A stretch of 64,000 nucleotides of DNA from Clavelina lepadiformis (taxonomy: Eukaryota > Chordata > Ascidiacea > Aplousobranchia > Clavelinidae). The stretch covers positions 12,028,001 through 12,092,000 of the forward strand of contig NC_135240.1 in the NCBI RefSeq assembly GCF_947623445.1. The letters run 5' to 3'. The notes beneath the pieces were generated by a model. That model worked only from the letters and a program-made list of their open reading frames with translations. It was not told where the DNA came from and ran no database searches. Every line of letters starts with the position of its first letter. The stretch's first letter is position 1. A program made the position numbers and the translations under genes. Below, one piece after another: positions 26,501 to 39,093 of the stretch.

Positions 26501-29500
26501 GTACCAAGAACTTTGATGTTTTTGCTGGTTCCGATGTAAAACTTTTTGTCATATCCATAGACTCATTGTGATGCTTGGACAGTCTTGGTGTCAGTTCTAA
26601 AGCTGAGACATATGACTTTGTTTCAATGCTCATTGTTGACCCCATAACAGCCATGTGCCCTATTTTTTTGTAGGGTGGGTAGGTGAATGGTGTTTGAGGT
26701 GGTAAGGGAGTGCCCCACGTCATCTTTGGGTACATGTCGGCTCGACCTGAAATGTTTAATGAAATATCACGTTTACCTATTAAAAAATAGGTTTTAAAAC
26801 GTCATCACTTGTCATTCGTCATAATATCGCTTCTCGTGAATCCATAAATATATATATCACAAATAGTTTGAGTCATTTTTCCCAGTGGTTTAATTATTCT
26901 ACATTTAGCAACCTTTTTCTGATTACATATTTTTAGAACGTGTTTATAGTCATTTTTAGTTATTTTAAGCAGCTATGACCATCATTTAAATAAGTTTTTG
27001 CAACTTTCCATGTTTTACGTCGATCTGAATTAACCATCTCTGCTGAAGATCTTCTACTACCTTCTTCAATCCACATGCGTGCAAGCTTCTCCAAAGCTTT
27101 CGTAATAATTCCTGCAGCAAAATTATTTTTTTCGCAAATCCTCGTAATCGTGCTTCAGTTGGTAATGGATTGGACAAAGCAAGACTAATGATTGGGTTTT
27201 TAACGTAAAAGTCTTCATCATATATAATTAATGTACGTTGTTTTTCGCAAAGAACTTATTTTTGTAATCACTAATTTACGAAGATATTAATGTATAACAG
27301 TTCCAGTTAAGATACTATTTACGGATAGATGTGAATTCCATGTTAGTCTACAGCAGGTTAAAACAAAGCTGCATATACGAATAGCCCACGTCGTACGTGA
27401 TGATCAAGTTAATTTTAGCTTTTCGCATTGTTTTGGTCATCTGCCTTCCTTATAACTCACCTCCAGAGTGACGTTGGTTCCGTATATGGCAACTTGATCA
27501 GGTGAGGGATCACATCCAACCAAATCCGTTTGTTGACTTCTATCGACCATTTCTTGCTCCGAGATGTCGCTTGTATTGAACGTCTTTGTATGCGATGATT
27601 TGATTGACGTAAGCTGTTCATCAGAGTCGGTCTGATGCATATTAAAAGGTTTAAAATAGACACAAATTATAAGATTCATAAATCTTTAAAAATACCAGTT
27701 TACGTCGTCTGGCCACTTACATAAAAGGTTTTGAAAAAAATCAATAATTACCACAAATGGCAAACAGTTTTGCCCTGAGTTCTAATGATTCGTTATTGGG
27801 TTAACGAGTGATTTTTTGGTCGCGTTAAACAGAAACAGGTACCCAGTCTGCAGCTTTAAAAATAATATTTGCACAATAAACTGCGTGGTCAAGGATTTAG
27901 GAGTATTGATGTACAGTGTGTATATAATCGCAAAAATGGAAGCTTTTTCCTACCGCAAAAGGTGTCATTTAATTTGACATCTTTTAAATAAAATAAACCA
28001 CAAAGAGCCGTAGGCACACAAACGTAGTCAAATGCAAACAAACCTCTATCGCCGGAACCTGGACAATTGGTTTCGTGATTATACCGATACCGTGTGTGCC
28101 GCTGTTTTGCCTATCTGGTGGTACAGTTTGCGATAATGCTCGTGATTCCGTGTCTTCTATTCCGTTTCCACATTCCTGTTACAGTATTTGTTACTTATAT
28201 TAATTATCAGTTCCACGTAAATCAAGTTATTCGTTCTTTGTTCACAAAATTCGTAGCTGTTGTCTTTACCTCTAGTTGCGTTAAACCATTTTGACTTTTC
28301 GAAAAAACCGCCTTTGGTAGATCTACTGAATACTCATCTGGTAGCGGTGTATCTAAAATATTAGTCAAAGCTACCAAAGTGAAGTTAGCCACCAGTTAGC
28401 TACTTTGGTTTTATTCAGTTACTTATTCGTAGATGAAATTGTTGATCATAATGAATACGTAAGTAGTCGGGAATCCGATAAAGGTAACCAATATTACGGC
28501 GTTGTCAACACTATAGATCAGTACAGAGCACGAACCACGTATTCAACAATTAACACTTTCATATAGTCTTTGCTATACTTATGCGCTTTTGAGGAATTGG
28601 CCCGGGTCTTATGGGTGGAAATACGGCTGTGTCAGTAATTTTGTCCAATCCATCTCCTTCCGAAGAAAATATTTCCAAACCGTTATATTCGTTTATACTT
28701 GGGAGGGCGCTGGTTGCTGATTCCACCACCTACAAATGAGAAAAGTATAAAGATTGTATTAGGGCTAGTGGCTATAGCGTGTTAAGGTCCATCAAGTAAT
28801 CGTATACCATTTACCTTCAGTTTTTGTTGCGATGGTGTATTTCTCTGTTTCCCATTCGCTGCATATTCCCACCAAGTATACATTGCAATTATTCTCTGTT
28901 CCAAAAAATTCACACTGCTGCTACCTTCAACAACAGCTCCGCGTTGCATGAGAAGGCCTCTTTCCGTGCCAGCGCGTGCTCTACAGTATAACACCATCAC
29001 AGATATACCAAAAACGTCGGGATATAGCTTGGTTAGGGGTTGAAGTGTCAATTATGTTACTGAGTAATTTCTTACTTTGCGTCGTACAACAAGCAATCGA
29101 TTTCCCTAGATGAAATTCCGATATAATGTAGCAACGTCTTTAACTCTCGTCTTCTGAGATGCATAGAAACATCTGAAAGAAATTCTTCGACATCCATGGC
29201 ATCTAAACATACGACGTAGCCTAATTGACACTTTGAAACGATCCTCTTTGTCCTGAGGACAATATAAAGTCGGTACTAATGGCTTATCAAAGAAAATATC
29301 AGATGTTTTGAAGAAAGAAGTAGGCATTAATAAATTTTAAAAATGGTTTTCTATGCTTTTTGCTTGTTACTCTTGCGTTCTATCAAAAAGAAAGAAAATA
29401 TGCAAGTTGGAATATGTGCAAACTGTGTACAATAAAAATTGGAAGAATGGAATAGCTATATCTTTCTACAATAATAAATTAATCGTGTAAATATAATCAG

Positions 29501-29607
29501 ATCTGTTATAGAAAAGTGGGAAACTTACCATTCATGAAAACATATGCTGGATCCATACTTGCTATGTTTTCGGTAGCAAACGGTTTTGGCCCGCTTTTAA
29601 CTTGCAT
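23599..29607 (-). CDS. 1012-aa protein with death-domain-like N-terminus and TRADD-N-like middle
   Basis: Nineteen exons, from 5' to 3': 29607-29529, 29220-29076, 28980-28815, 28729-28579, 28352-28270, 28175-28044, 27631-27461, 27347-27323, 27111-27019, 26746-26505, 26410-26266, 26169-25998, 25878-25728, 25658-25496, 25415-25285, 25061-24951, 24666-24488, 24350-23984 and 23931-23599. Every junction keeps phase. An in-frame stop precedes the ATG. Residues about 30-120 look like a death domain: EEFLSDVSMHLRRRELKTLL, HYIGISSREIDCLLYD, then FLEQRIIAMYTWWEYA. Residues about 480-640 (ELVLQCRCLQSETVEQLWLL, YQSGQLRENIQAGLV, LRVRVNLGEEEYRRAL) resemble the TRADD N-terminal domain. Between them is a long Ser/Thr/Pro-rich linker; Gly-rich runs lie near 550 and 650. 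The C-terminal 290 residues are helical-looking and unrecognised. An adaptor in death-domain signalling is an inference; the two domain calls rest on remembered patterns only. Confidence 0.72.
27323..27347 (-). other. 25-nt microexon of the death-domain-like gene
   Basis: The flanking exons (27631-27461 and 27111-27019) do not match in phase when joined directly. This 25-nt exon, with acceptor CCTGCTGTAG and donor GTAAAT, encodes TNMEFTSI plus one base and restores the phase exactly. Confidence 0.6.
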
Positions 29608-29823
29608 AAAAGTCTTTTTGCTTTAGACGTTAAGGTATATCTTTTCTGCAGACACTAATCTAAACTTAGTTTTCTTTCAGGAGCCTTTCGGTTACCTTAA
29701 ATCGACCGTATATAGTTTTGCCAAACCACTGGACGATATGTTTTCAAAATTGTATCAAAGCGGTATATAATTTCCTCTCACTGAAATGTGAAACGTTTAA
29801 ATGCCTCTGAACAGGCATCATCG
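29608..29823. other. Upstream region of the death-domain-like gene, left flank of the array
   Basis: This 216-bp single-copy stretch separates the start codon at 29607 from the first base of the tandem array. It must hold the 5' untranslated region and probably the core promoter, unless a further 5' exon lies inside the array (see the exon-like frame at 29860). Confidence 0.5.
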
Positions 29824-29859
29824 ATTGTTGAGTTAGGCTGTGAGCATAGATGCGGTTAC

Positions 29860-30086
29860 CTGAATTTTATTGTGTAACTTTCAGTGACTTCTAAACGAAT
29901 TGCCCGTCGAATACTGAAAGGTCGTGTTTTAAATGGTGTCTGTGTATTGCAGGGAGTGTGTTTTCTTGGCCACCTTGGTGCGCGTGTCCAAGAACGAAAC
30001 AATAGATCAAGTGTTTTCATAACATCCAAGTTATATTGATACAACGGCCACATTATTGAATTACGCACATTTTTAAATGGCCACAC
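29860..30086 (-). other. Exon-like open frame at the left end of unit 1
   Basis: An open frame of about 75 residues (PRWPRKHTPCNTQTPFKTRP, IRRAIRLEVTESYTIK) runs into a possible donor, TTCAG|GTAACC, at 29860. It recurs at the start of every unit. Unit 1 and unit 2 differ at two bases here, one silent. Here it lies upstream of the death-domain-like gene and could be a 5' exon of it; in other units it lies upstream of THEG exons. No family recognised. Confidence 0.3.
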
Positions 30087-32947
30087 GGTATATGGTTTAA
30101 GGCGTTTGAAAAGGTATTACTTTTTATTTGGGAACTGTCTTATTATGTATAGGTATGAGTTTAATTATCTCCCAAATATACTTTTTCAACCAATATGTCT
30201 TTAATCAAGAAGACTACAAGAAACACGGACAATAATTATCTTTCTTATTGACCTATTTTAAACCGCAGTTGTACTATTTTATATAAGGTATCTGCCCCTT
30301 TTGTGTATCTGTTAACCACAAGCTTAGGCAAAGTGTGTAGTTTAATTCCTAATCAAATAATCGTTATTATTTGACTGTTGATTATTATAGCCAAAGGTAT
30401 AATTATAAGGTTTTAGCGATAAAGAATAGTTTATTTTATACCACTATATTGATTTGAAAAATTATCTTATCTTTGGTAATATAGTTCTTCCGGCTTTCTT
30501 CGGTCCTCTTACTTCCCTACGGTTGATGCTTTGCGGGAGTCAGTATTTGACAAGCAAACATAAATTAGAACCTCGTCAAACCGTGTCTTGTGTAGTGTGT
30601 AAACACCAATTGTAACTACGTGCGACCATGGACTCATTACTTTTATTGCCCCAGCTCGAAAAACAGACGCTACGAGTGTTTTCTTTCATATCGACGGGAA
30701 TTCTAATGTATGTTATCGCCTTCAACTGACAACGATTGAAAAAAAAGAAGAAACTACGCATTGTTAATAACCTAGATACTCAATTATAGTGCAAAGCTTG
30801 TTGACATTGTTTCTTTAGAAGAGATTCTTAGAAATAATTTTGATCAAAAACACTCACGTTTTTGCGCTTTTCTAGAATTACGAAATACATTCTCTTCACA
30901 AGAAATGACGCAATTAAGGTCAAACTTCCGTTCTCCAGGTTATCTTTCCTCTTACAATCTTTATCGTTTACGATGAAAAACAATCCTTTATTTATGTATA
31001 AGGACCTTCTCCAAAGATGACCATAATCTAAAAAGTTGATATGAAATCCACATATATTTCAGTCCATAATTTTGAAATAGGCAATATCAATATCAATATC
31101 CAGGACGTGTAGTCTATTATATACAATATATTTTTATGTAGTCATATGTATTATAATCTTCGTGTGGTCAGAGGTGTCGCTTTGTTGTAAGTTAGATATG
31201 TCACTTCTCAGTACTCGCAATATCCAACAAGGACTATATGTAAAGTATAAAGTGATTTATTTGTAGTTAATAAAAGATACATATGCTGTACATATAAAAC
31301 GTTACAAAAAATATAACTTTTTCACATACGTGTAAGGCCCAATGGATATTGTATACTTGCACTGCATATCGAACATCAATCGCTAACAATAAAACACAAA
31401 ACAAAAAACTAATAAGTAAACTTAAAGGGTTTGTAAGTTTTTTTGGTTAGTTGTTATTATTTTTAGTAATGCCGGATATTACCCGACTTTTGAAACATTT
31501 CATATTTCAGTGACACTTCAACGGTTATTGGCGCGTTTCTTACTCGCTTCGAACGCAACATTTCATGGTGGTTATACGAGGTAAATCCGTTTTTTTATTT
31601 CCTACATCATCCAAAAAACGACAAGTTTTTGGTGTCGTGAATGACGTAACATTGACGTTATAGTTAAAATGAAATAACACTGAAAATACATACGTCACAA
31701 ATAGTCTATGCGGTTTTAAAGCATCATCTGGCAGATAAGGATGATGGGTTTATATTTCCGTAACTTACACAAGTTTTAACATTTATATAGACAGGTTACG
31801 TTTAAAAGGCGGAGTCAAACACCGCAGGGGTACAGGCAACACAATGTACATCCTGCATAGGCGACAATCAATATAACGTGTTTACGTAAAAACCTAAATC
31901 ACTAGTTTTGATACGTACGGGTTATGCTATACTACAATAGATAATAATTGGATTTATATCTCAAATAGGAATAGTAATTTTTCCAACACCAAGAAATCCA
32001 TTGCACTTTTTGTAACTCTACAGAAAAAAAAGAAATACGAATATACGGCAATGTATTGCACCGTCCTTGGTTTGGATAAGCAACATACTCGATGTAATAT
32101 CACAGTCACAACAATATCGGCAAATTCAAATATAAAAATTTCCAGCTCGTGTACTCAATATCTACATATGTTTTTGAGTTTTCATCACGAAAGCTATTAT
32201 AAACACTATAATACAGTGTTTCAAATGGGCACAGGGGCGAAATTCCTAAAGCGATCAGTTGCATCTTCTGTAAGTGTTATTGTCAAACCCATAGCTTATA
32301 TATGTTTTCCATGTCTTTATATGCACTATATCACATCACAGCGTGACCTGATAAAAAGCGTTTGCGTGTAGGCCTATAGCAAGGACTTTTCTGTAAAAAT
32401 CACGTTCTCCTGAAATTGTAGATCAAAATGTAAACCAACAAGTCTGTTACGAAAAGGTTTAGTGCCGAGTATTTCTCTTTAGCCGGTGTTTAGTTTGGGT
32501 GAAATATCTTCATATAACATCTGTAGATATAAATTTGCCATTGACACTTTTCCAGGAAGTTACAGTCCGTTCTAAAACAACTAGAGTTCCACGCGAAAAA
32601 AGCTTGTTTCATCGATTCCCTTTTTTACTGTCTGCGCTTGTACGATCATAAATACCAAGAGCACATACAAATAAGATCAGTCCAGCGATATATTAAACTC
32701 GCAATACTGCAAAAGAACCGTGAGTGTAGAAAACTTTAAGCTTTTTCCAACGTTTTTTTGCCTGACTTAATTGTAAGGAAAACGGATCGTTTGAGCAGTT
32801 GAGCCAAAAGAGTTAATTTTGTTTTTTTATTGTTCAATTATTTTGTAGTTATTTTACATCCGCCATAGATTTTAATAATTTAGTAAAAACATTTTTCATC
32901 AGAATTAAATAAGTTATACCTTAGTTGATGTTTGAACCTTGATTAAG
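30087..32947. other. AT-rich spacer of unit 1, upstream of the peptide gene
   Basis: No exon is supported. The empty insertion site of the hAT-like element lies near 30238-30245. A 106-codon frame at 32051-32371 recurs in all units, but unit 1 against unit 2 shows about seven amino-acid changes to two silent changes, as expected of non-coding DNA. The promoter of the peptide gene should lie in this stretch. The same applies to 39374-42590, 49006-52223 and 58639-61856. Confidence 0.5.
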
Positions 32948-33782
32948 ATGCATAGAATGAAAACAGGTTTCACGATGTTGTTGTCTCTTCTTGCTATATT
33001 TTACTTCATGCTGATGTTTTGTCCAATAGCGCCTATACACGGGTAAGAAGAACATCATTATTGATTTAGACATCATCGTAAACTATAATCGTTTTTTTTA
33101 TGATTACTTTGTCAATTCAATTATTCTAGAGTTTTTTAATGCTGTGCAACTTTATTCTTTTATTGATTTATTCAACATCAATGATAAAACATATTGATAA
33201 CATCGTTTCTCCATTTTCTTTTGTAAAGAGTTAGAAAATGAAAATAAAATAACAATAAAAAAACTAAAAACATGAGAACACTGAAATTCCAAACAAACTG
33301 TTATATCCTGTAGGTCATAAATAAGTATTTGTAGTTATTTAACCGCAAAAAATGACAAATTTTATGAACTAACGTTGAATATAGCCTAAAATAAGTTTTA
33401 ATGCCTGCAAAATTACTGCATGCTTTGAAATAGTTTTCCAGTGATTTTAAGGGTACTTTTCAGGATCCTGTAAGCTATAGTTACTTTTAAAGTTTATAAA
33501 CAAAAACAATTTTAAATGAGCTACATTTTACCCAATACTTACTGTTATACTGTAATTTTTAGAAATCCAATTCATAAGAGAAGAAACTTGTTCGAGTTCC
33601 ATTCGTCGTTGGAAGGCCCGAAAAGCAGCGATATTGACAATATCCCCGTAAATAGCTTGTCACCATACTATGAAAATGGCGGGCAATCAAAGGAATCAGT
33701 GGATTCGGAAAATTTCGTTAAATCAAAGCTTCTTGATTACATGCTTCCAAGAGACCTATATGAGCCATTTCTTGACCAGTAA
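32948..33782 (+). CDS. Secreted peptide precursor, unit 1 copy (104 aa)
   Basis: Exon 1 (32948-33042) encodes an N-terminal signal peptide: Met-His-Arg-Met-Lys, then a hydrophobic core LLSLLAIFYFMLMFCPIA. Exon 2 (33563-33782) follows a TTTTTAG acceptor and joins in phase. After residue 32 comes NPIHKRRNLFEFHSS, with a tribasic KRR at residues 37-39 that prohormone convertases could cut, leaving a Cys-free acidic peptide of about 65 residues ending YEPFLDQ. I do not recognise the family. This copy differs from the others at four residues (I27, G, S and F in place of L, D, L and V). It has CATAAA at 33882-33887 where the others have AATAAA. Secretion is well supported; processing and role are inference. 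Confidence 0.7.
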
Positions 33783-35850
33783 GGCTCTACCATAGAGTTC
33801 AAAAATTCTCGCTCTATTTGCACAGTGCAAAATTTACACAAAAAGTGTGTTGAAAATTTTACAAACAATATGGGTATATTGCATAAAACCTACTCTATAG
33901 TAGATGTTATAAAAGTGTGCGCAATGACGGAAGCGTTTAAAATATATGCAATATGTTCACAGAGAGAACACCTTTTCGCCTAATTTGGTCAAGAAACAAG
34001 ATGGTTATCCCTATCGGTCATATCAAACGTGGGCTAATAAACCACTACAAATTAATCAAGAAAGCGGCAGGTGATGTATATGCAAAAATCGATAAACGTT
34101 TTTATGGAGCGTTGGCAGGTTTTTAAAGAAAGCTCATACTCAATCAAGCAAAATTGTTCATGTGTTATTTCGCTTTCTATCCACACATGTTGATAGCTTT
34201 AAAAATAACGCACATTTACAATTCAGAAATAAGTTTTGCATATTTTATTTTTTGTAAAGTCTTTATTTTGCGCCTTGCAGTTTCAACCCATACCTTGCAG
34301 CACTCATGCCTCCTGCATCGAAGCGAGAGAGCACAATGTTATACAATAACATGTAAGTTACTTTTTGATACCTAGTTTACAGGCGTTTCCAACAATGCAA
34401 AATATCTCTCATTTTAAATATTTAAAATTTACAAGCTGGCTTAAATTAAAATAGTTGTTTATAACTGTTTTTCTGCAGGTTTGCAAACTCGAGACGGCAC
34501 CGATATTGGCAATTACAACAACAAATCTTGCAGTCCTTAATAAATTCGAAAAAACGAAAATCATAAAAGCAAGCAGAGGCGTAACTGTTATTATTAACAA
34601 ATAACAACTGTTATTGGCAGCAAATTTTTAAAAATCAGTATTTGCTGGGATTTGTAGATGATGCACATTTATTTTTCTCTTTTTCCAAACAGTTCATAAA
34701 TAGGAGTAATGAGAAAATTTTCAGATGTCAGTTTTAATACATTTAAAAAAGTACTTCTTGTATTCTACGTAAGAAAGTTTGTTGTGTTTCTTTAGTATTC
34801 CACCACAATGTAACGATTTTAAAAAGGCGTTGACGACTGATTAATTATTTTTGGTTTTAACCATGTGAATGGAAATCAACAACTCTGAAAACCGTATGTT
34901 ATTTGTGTATTTGTGCTGGCCAGACTGAGTCAACAGTTCTGCATGCTTGCTTACTAATGTAAAACATGCCTTTGGCTCATCTACGCAACAAATGATCAAC
35001 CAATTGTTTGAATTTGTTGTTTGTTTTTATTGCAGTGACTAATACGTTGTGCTGCTTTTAGTACATGTTCAGCGCTTAATTTGGTCATTTTTGTTTATTT
35101 TTTAGGATCAAAGGTTAGCAATTCCTTTTAAATTTGCATAGGTAAACACAGTTTAGATACTTTAACATAAAACAATAAATTTAAAGCGAACACAAAGTAT
35201 TTTCAAGTATTTTACTTTATAATTGAAGTTATTTCATAGAAAATATCTGCATAAGCCATTATACTAACAAGTTAAAAAATTAATCCGTGTCTGCAAAACG
35301 TCAGCAGTCAGTGACAAATATCGTTTAGTAAGCTTAGTTGCAAACAGCACAAATATGTTACAGCTACAACAAAGGTAATTAGGCTACAAACAGCTACTGT
35401 TACAAAAATTCAAATCGTTTACCGATTTATACTGTAGAACAGGTTATAGGTAAAGAAACGGACAAAAATTAACAACTAAAATATTTAATGGCAAAATTAT
35501 AAAGTATTGGCAGATCTGTAGTTTTAAAATAATCTCAGGAACACGCTTTTAATTGAAAGATATGCAACTTATATGGCTGTTAGTACAGGAAGCAAGTTTC
35601 AGTTTTTAACATGCAATAATTTCATCCGCAATATAGTCAGCATTAAGCAATATGACAAGAAAGATTACTTTTTAGAAAAAGTATGTAGGCTAAGTATTCA
35701 TTAAAAATACCGTAAAAAAACATAGCAAAATATATGCTAAGTAAATATCGCATGCATGCACTACAAAAAAGGATAATTACAAAAAAGCTAGAAATGCACA
35801 ACAAAAGCAGTATAAATATAAGATTTAAAATAATTGTGTCCGGTACACCA
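33783..35850. other. Spacer between convergent peptide and THEG-like genes, unit 1
   Basis: Holds the 3' ends of the two genes. Unit 1 is still diverged from unit 2 here, with several small indels (for example near 35329 and 35690), until about 35,711, after which the two are almost identical. Equivalent spacers lie at 43424-45482 and 53057-55115. No further gene seen. Confidence 0.5.
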
Positions 35851-38650
35851 TTATGCCTTCTTCGAGCGAGTTTTTCGCGGTATGGGGACGCAGAGTTCGC
35901 AAACACGTGGAGACGCCACTGCGTTTTTAGCCGCGTACGAAACTTTGAAAGGATCGTGGTCTTGATCTAAAGCTGTCCTTGTTTTAGGGCGTGCTAGTTG
36001 GTGTTGTCTTGTGGAGGCCTGAAAGAGAAACACTGTTTATGTATAGAATACCATGAGAAACTAAGTTTCCAAGTATAGTTTCTCGATTATGTATTCTGGT
36101 AACGTCAACGTATCTTTCTAAATACAGTCGACTCCGCTTAATTCGGACACTTTGGTTCCGCTCACTTTTGGCCGAATTAAGCGGAGAAACGGCTTTGTCC
36201 GAATTAAGCGGAAAATCAATTGTTCGTTTCATGGTCATGCATAAAGGCAAAAAACGCATTTAAAATACTGTAGTGTTGCGTAATAAATGAATTGCAGCTG
36301 GGCTATACTGCAGTAACTGGCACTGATGGCATAAAACGTCTTCGTTTACTTTAGTGAGCAATTTCACTTTTTGTGCTAAACTTTTCTGTACAATTTTGTC
36401 CTACAAGATGGACGCAATTGTACCGAAGTAAAAGCGACTATGAAGCTGGCACGGCGTTATATGAGTTCATTGTCGATTGTTACTACATCGATCGTCATTG
36501 TTTCACCATAATCACTCATAATGCAATTGAATCTTGTCTTAAAACGAACGAAGTACTGTTTATTGTGTCATAACCTAACGATGGAATTGCGAACCTGTGT
36601 CCGAATTAAGCGGAGAATTGTCCGAATTAACAGGAGTTTTTTACGTTCAATTTTTACTTTTGTTCCGTTCCCGAACATTTTGGCCGAATAAAGCGGTTGT
36701 CCGGGTTATCCGGTGTCCGAATTAAGCGGATTCGACTGTATGGTATTTTGTGATAACATTTGTGAGTTTAACTTCGCCTCATGTTTTTGCTGGAAATGTG
36801 GGAGTATTGTGCAAAGCTACGCTTCAACACTTCTTTATGCTGGTAGCGGTAAATGAAATGCCAATTAGAATTTGTTACGCATAGGAGCAAAAATTACAGT
36901 ATGGAAGAACGAGTAATTCGAAGCAAAAAGCACCAGAGCAAGAATAGCTGAAAACATTTTAATGGCATAGGTTTGGAATAAACTCAGTTTCCAGTAATGG
37001 ACGTTTCGAGTAAAAAATATATTCATTCTCAATTCGAGGTAAATTAATTTTAAACCAAGCAAATATTTTCACCTTATATGGAAACAGAGCGTAATAGCAA
37101 GGTTGTTAGATTTGTTTAAAAAGAACAGATCAATCTAATATCACGCTCTGTTCCCATATGAGAAGCAAATAATCTCATCTTCCAAATTTTTTCTACCTCG
37201 CATTAAGAATGAGTAATTGAGTATAGTTATTACTGGAAACTTCCACAATTTAAACGCTTGCATCAACTCTTGTTTTTTTTGCGTAGAACTGGTAAGAATA
37301 TTTTCTACAGTTGCAAACAAAACAATGTTTAACGGTACCATATAATGAACAAAAGGTAACAGGTGTACTTTTTGGCTTTAAAGTTTTGTTATGTACTTAA
37401 GCATAAGAATTCATTTTAATAAGCTACATTTTCCCACTTTTTGTGACTCAAAAATTTTGAATTCGGTCAATCACATGATATCTAAAATTGACAAAGTTGC
37501 TAAATGACTATTAGGTACCTGAGCATTTTTTGCAGCATCAGATACAGGCCAAACCACTGGCCTGTTATCATCATATTCTTTTGGGGTTTCTTTCGGCTCA
37601 GCTAGCTGTTCCAGTCTTCCAGAAGCGACATGACTAAGAGACTCTTTTGGAATATCACTTTTCCACTCCCCCCAGTCCCAGGAACTATTTGATTTAACAA
37701 GCAGGAGATCATATTGTTTTGGACGTGACAAGTCAAGCAACCTTTAAATAGTAAAATGATGGGTTAGATATACTCCATATACTGGTAGTTCTTAAACTTG
37801 TGTATTGAACCTTCCAAGTCTCATAAATGTAATCACCAGAACTTTTGTTAAAACTCAAAAATGTCCACCATACGCATAGCATGTCGTGTGTCTTAAACTG
37901 AACCGAGTTGAAGAAAAATTACTCTATTTTAATGAAATCGTAAAAACAGGCAGCAAGTAAGTATGTAACCCTACTTCTCTTCAAACACTTGTTACCTTTT
38001 AGTAGAAACAAATTTCTGGGCAGAATCACTGACTGAAGTGTGAACAGATTGTTCTGGTTGCCAGTCTGGGTGAAACTTCTTGTGCTGAGCTAACTGCTTT
38101 AGCCTCTCTTTTTCAGGGTAGGTAAGAGCTGACTTATTCACATTCCAAATCGGTGATGGTCGATCGGGTAAAAATTCTTTGTGAATGGTCTTGCTTTTTA
38201 TAAGTTGTTCTAACCGAGGGGATATATCTGCAAAGTTGTGAAGCTGTGAAATATCGATGTTATATGAAAATCCTGTATCTTCTTAAATAGAAAATTAATT
38301 TTCTCATTACCAATGTAGAATTTGTAATAATTATATTGATAATAACAAATACAGTATGGAGGTAATAGGCTTATATTACAAGCATATCTATCAAAGCTAT
38401 GGATTTCATTGTTATAATAATTATTATTATTCATCGTGAGAAATATTAACATTCAGAGAGTTCTCTATTAAAAACAATTAATTAAGTTATTTGTGTCTAA
38501 TTTTAAAACAATTAGCAGTTTTACCAAAATCTGTTGGAGAGGTGTGTGGTTCTTGGTCAACCCAATATACTGATCTTCGATCTTCCTTAAAACCAGGATG
38601 TACTGGCTTGTGCATGGCCAGAACATCAATCTTTGAATTAGCGGTTGACT
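35851..38650 (-). CDS. THEG/SPMAP2-type protein with six THEG repeats, copy 1
   Basis: Four exons in 5'-3' order, 38650-38525, 38227-37996, 37741-37519 and 36018-35851, splice in phase to about 248 residues and a stop. Six repeats of the THEG pattern (Arg-Leu-x-x-Leu-Ala-x-Pro-Lys, then a Trp-x-Val or similar) are visible: KIDVLAMHKPVH, RLEQLIKSKTIH, RLKQLAQHKKFH, RLLDLSRPKQYD, RLEQLAEPKETP and RQHQLARPKTRT. THEG family proteins are testis-expressed sperm microtubule-associated proteins. The C-terminus is basic (PRKTRSKKA). The first exon seen starts after one base of an unseen exon. Only 460 bp separate it from the unit junction, so this copy may lack its native 5' end. A 614-bp pogo-like element sits in its last intron. 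Confidence 0.85.
36125..36738. mobile_element. pogo/Tigger-like non-autonomous element, copy 1
   Basis: Ends are inverted: CAGTCGACTCCGCTTAATTC at the left and GAATTAAGCGGATTCGACTG at the right, with TA duplications at 36123-36124 and 36739-36740. Internal copies of TCCGAATTAAGCGGA lie near both ends. TA targets and CAGTCGA ends suit the Tc1/mariner-pogo group. No transposase frame seen. It lies in the last intron of the THEG-like gene. Confidence 0.85.
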
Positions 38651-39093
38651 CTAAAACAGAGATTTAAGTGGCTACATGATGAGGGACACAAAAATGCATA
38701 TGTATTGTTTACATTTTCTAGCAAGTATTCATGGCAATAAATTATTTTCTACGTCCACTCTAAAACAATTAGCAAAAGCCATAAAATTCTTTTTCCAATA
38801 CAATAGTTGTTTGCAATTCCGTAGTGTTGGATAAACATTTCAGACAATATCTGGCCATGAAATGTCTCAGAATAGTAGTAACTGTAATTTATTGTTACTG
38901 TTGGATGTTGCTTCAGCACAGGTCCAGCATATAAAAAAGGTTTAAGGTATGACAATTTTTAGAAAAAATATGAACCAAAATGTAGTGGTGTCGGATGTAC
39001 GAGAGAAAAATACAATTTTCTGGCTTGCTGAACGACAACTCAATTTGCTTTGATTTGTGAACTTTTGGTAAAAAATTTGTGTTATTTCGTGTT

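Noticed and set aside
26986-27177. Alternative - strand reading (LSNPLPTEARLRGFAKK...) over exon 9 of the death-domain-like gene
   Set aside because: It does not connect in phase to the 26746 exon, whereas the other frame with the microexon keeps phase throughout.
32051-32371. 106-codon + strand frame repeated in all four units
   Set aside because: About seven replacement to two silent differences between units 1 and 2, no splice sites or recognisable motifs; its recurrence is explained by the tandem array.
36373-36573. Open frames inside the pogo-like element
   Set aside because: No transposase motif; short frames in both directions within a non-autonomous element.
38749-38955. 68-codon - strand frame upstream of the THEG exons, repeated in the array
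   Set aside because: No THEG pattern, no phase match to the next exon; recurrence is due to the array.
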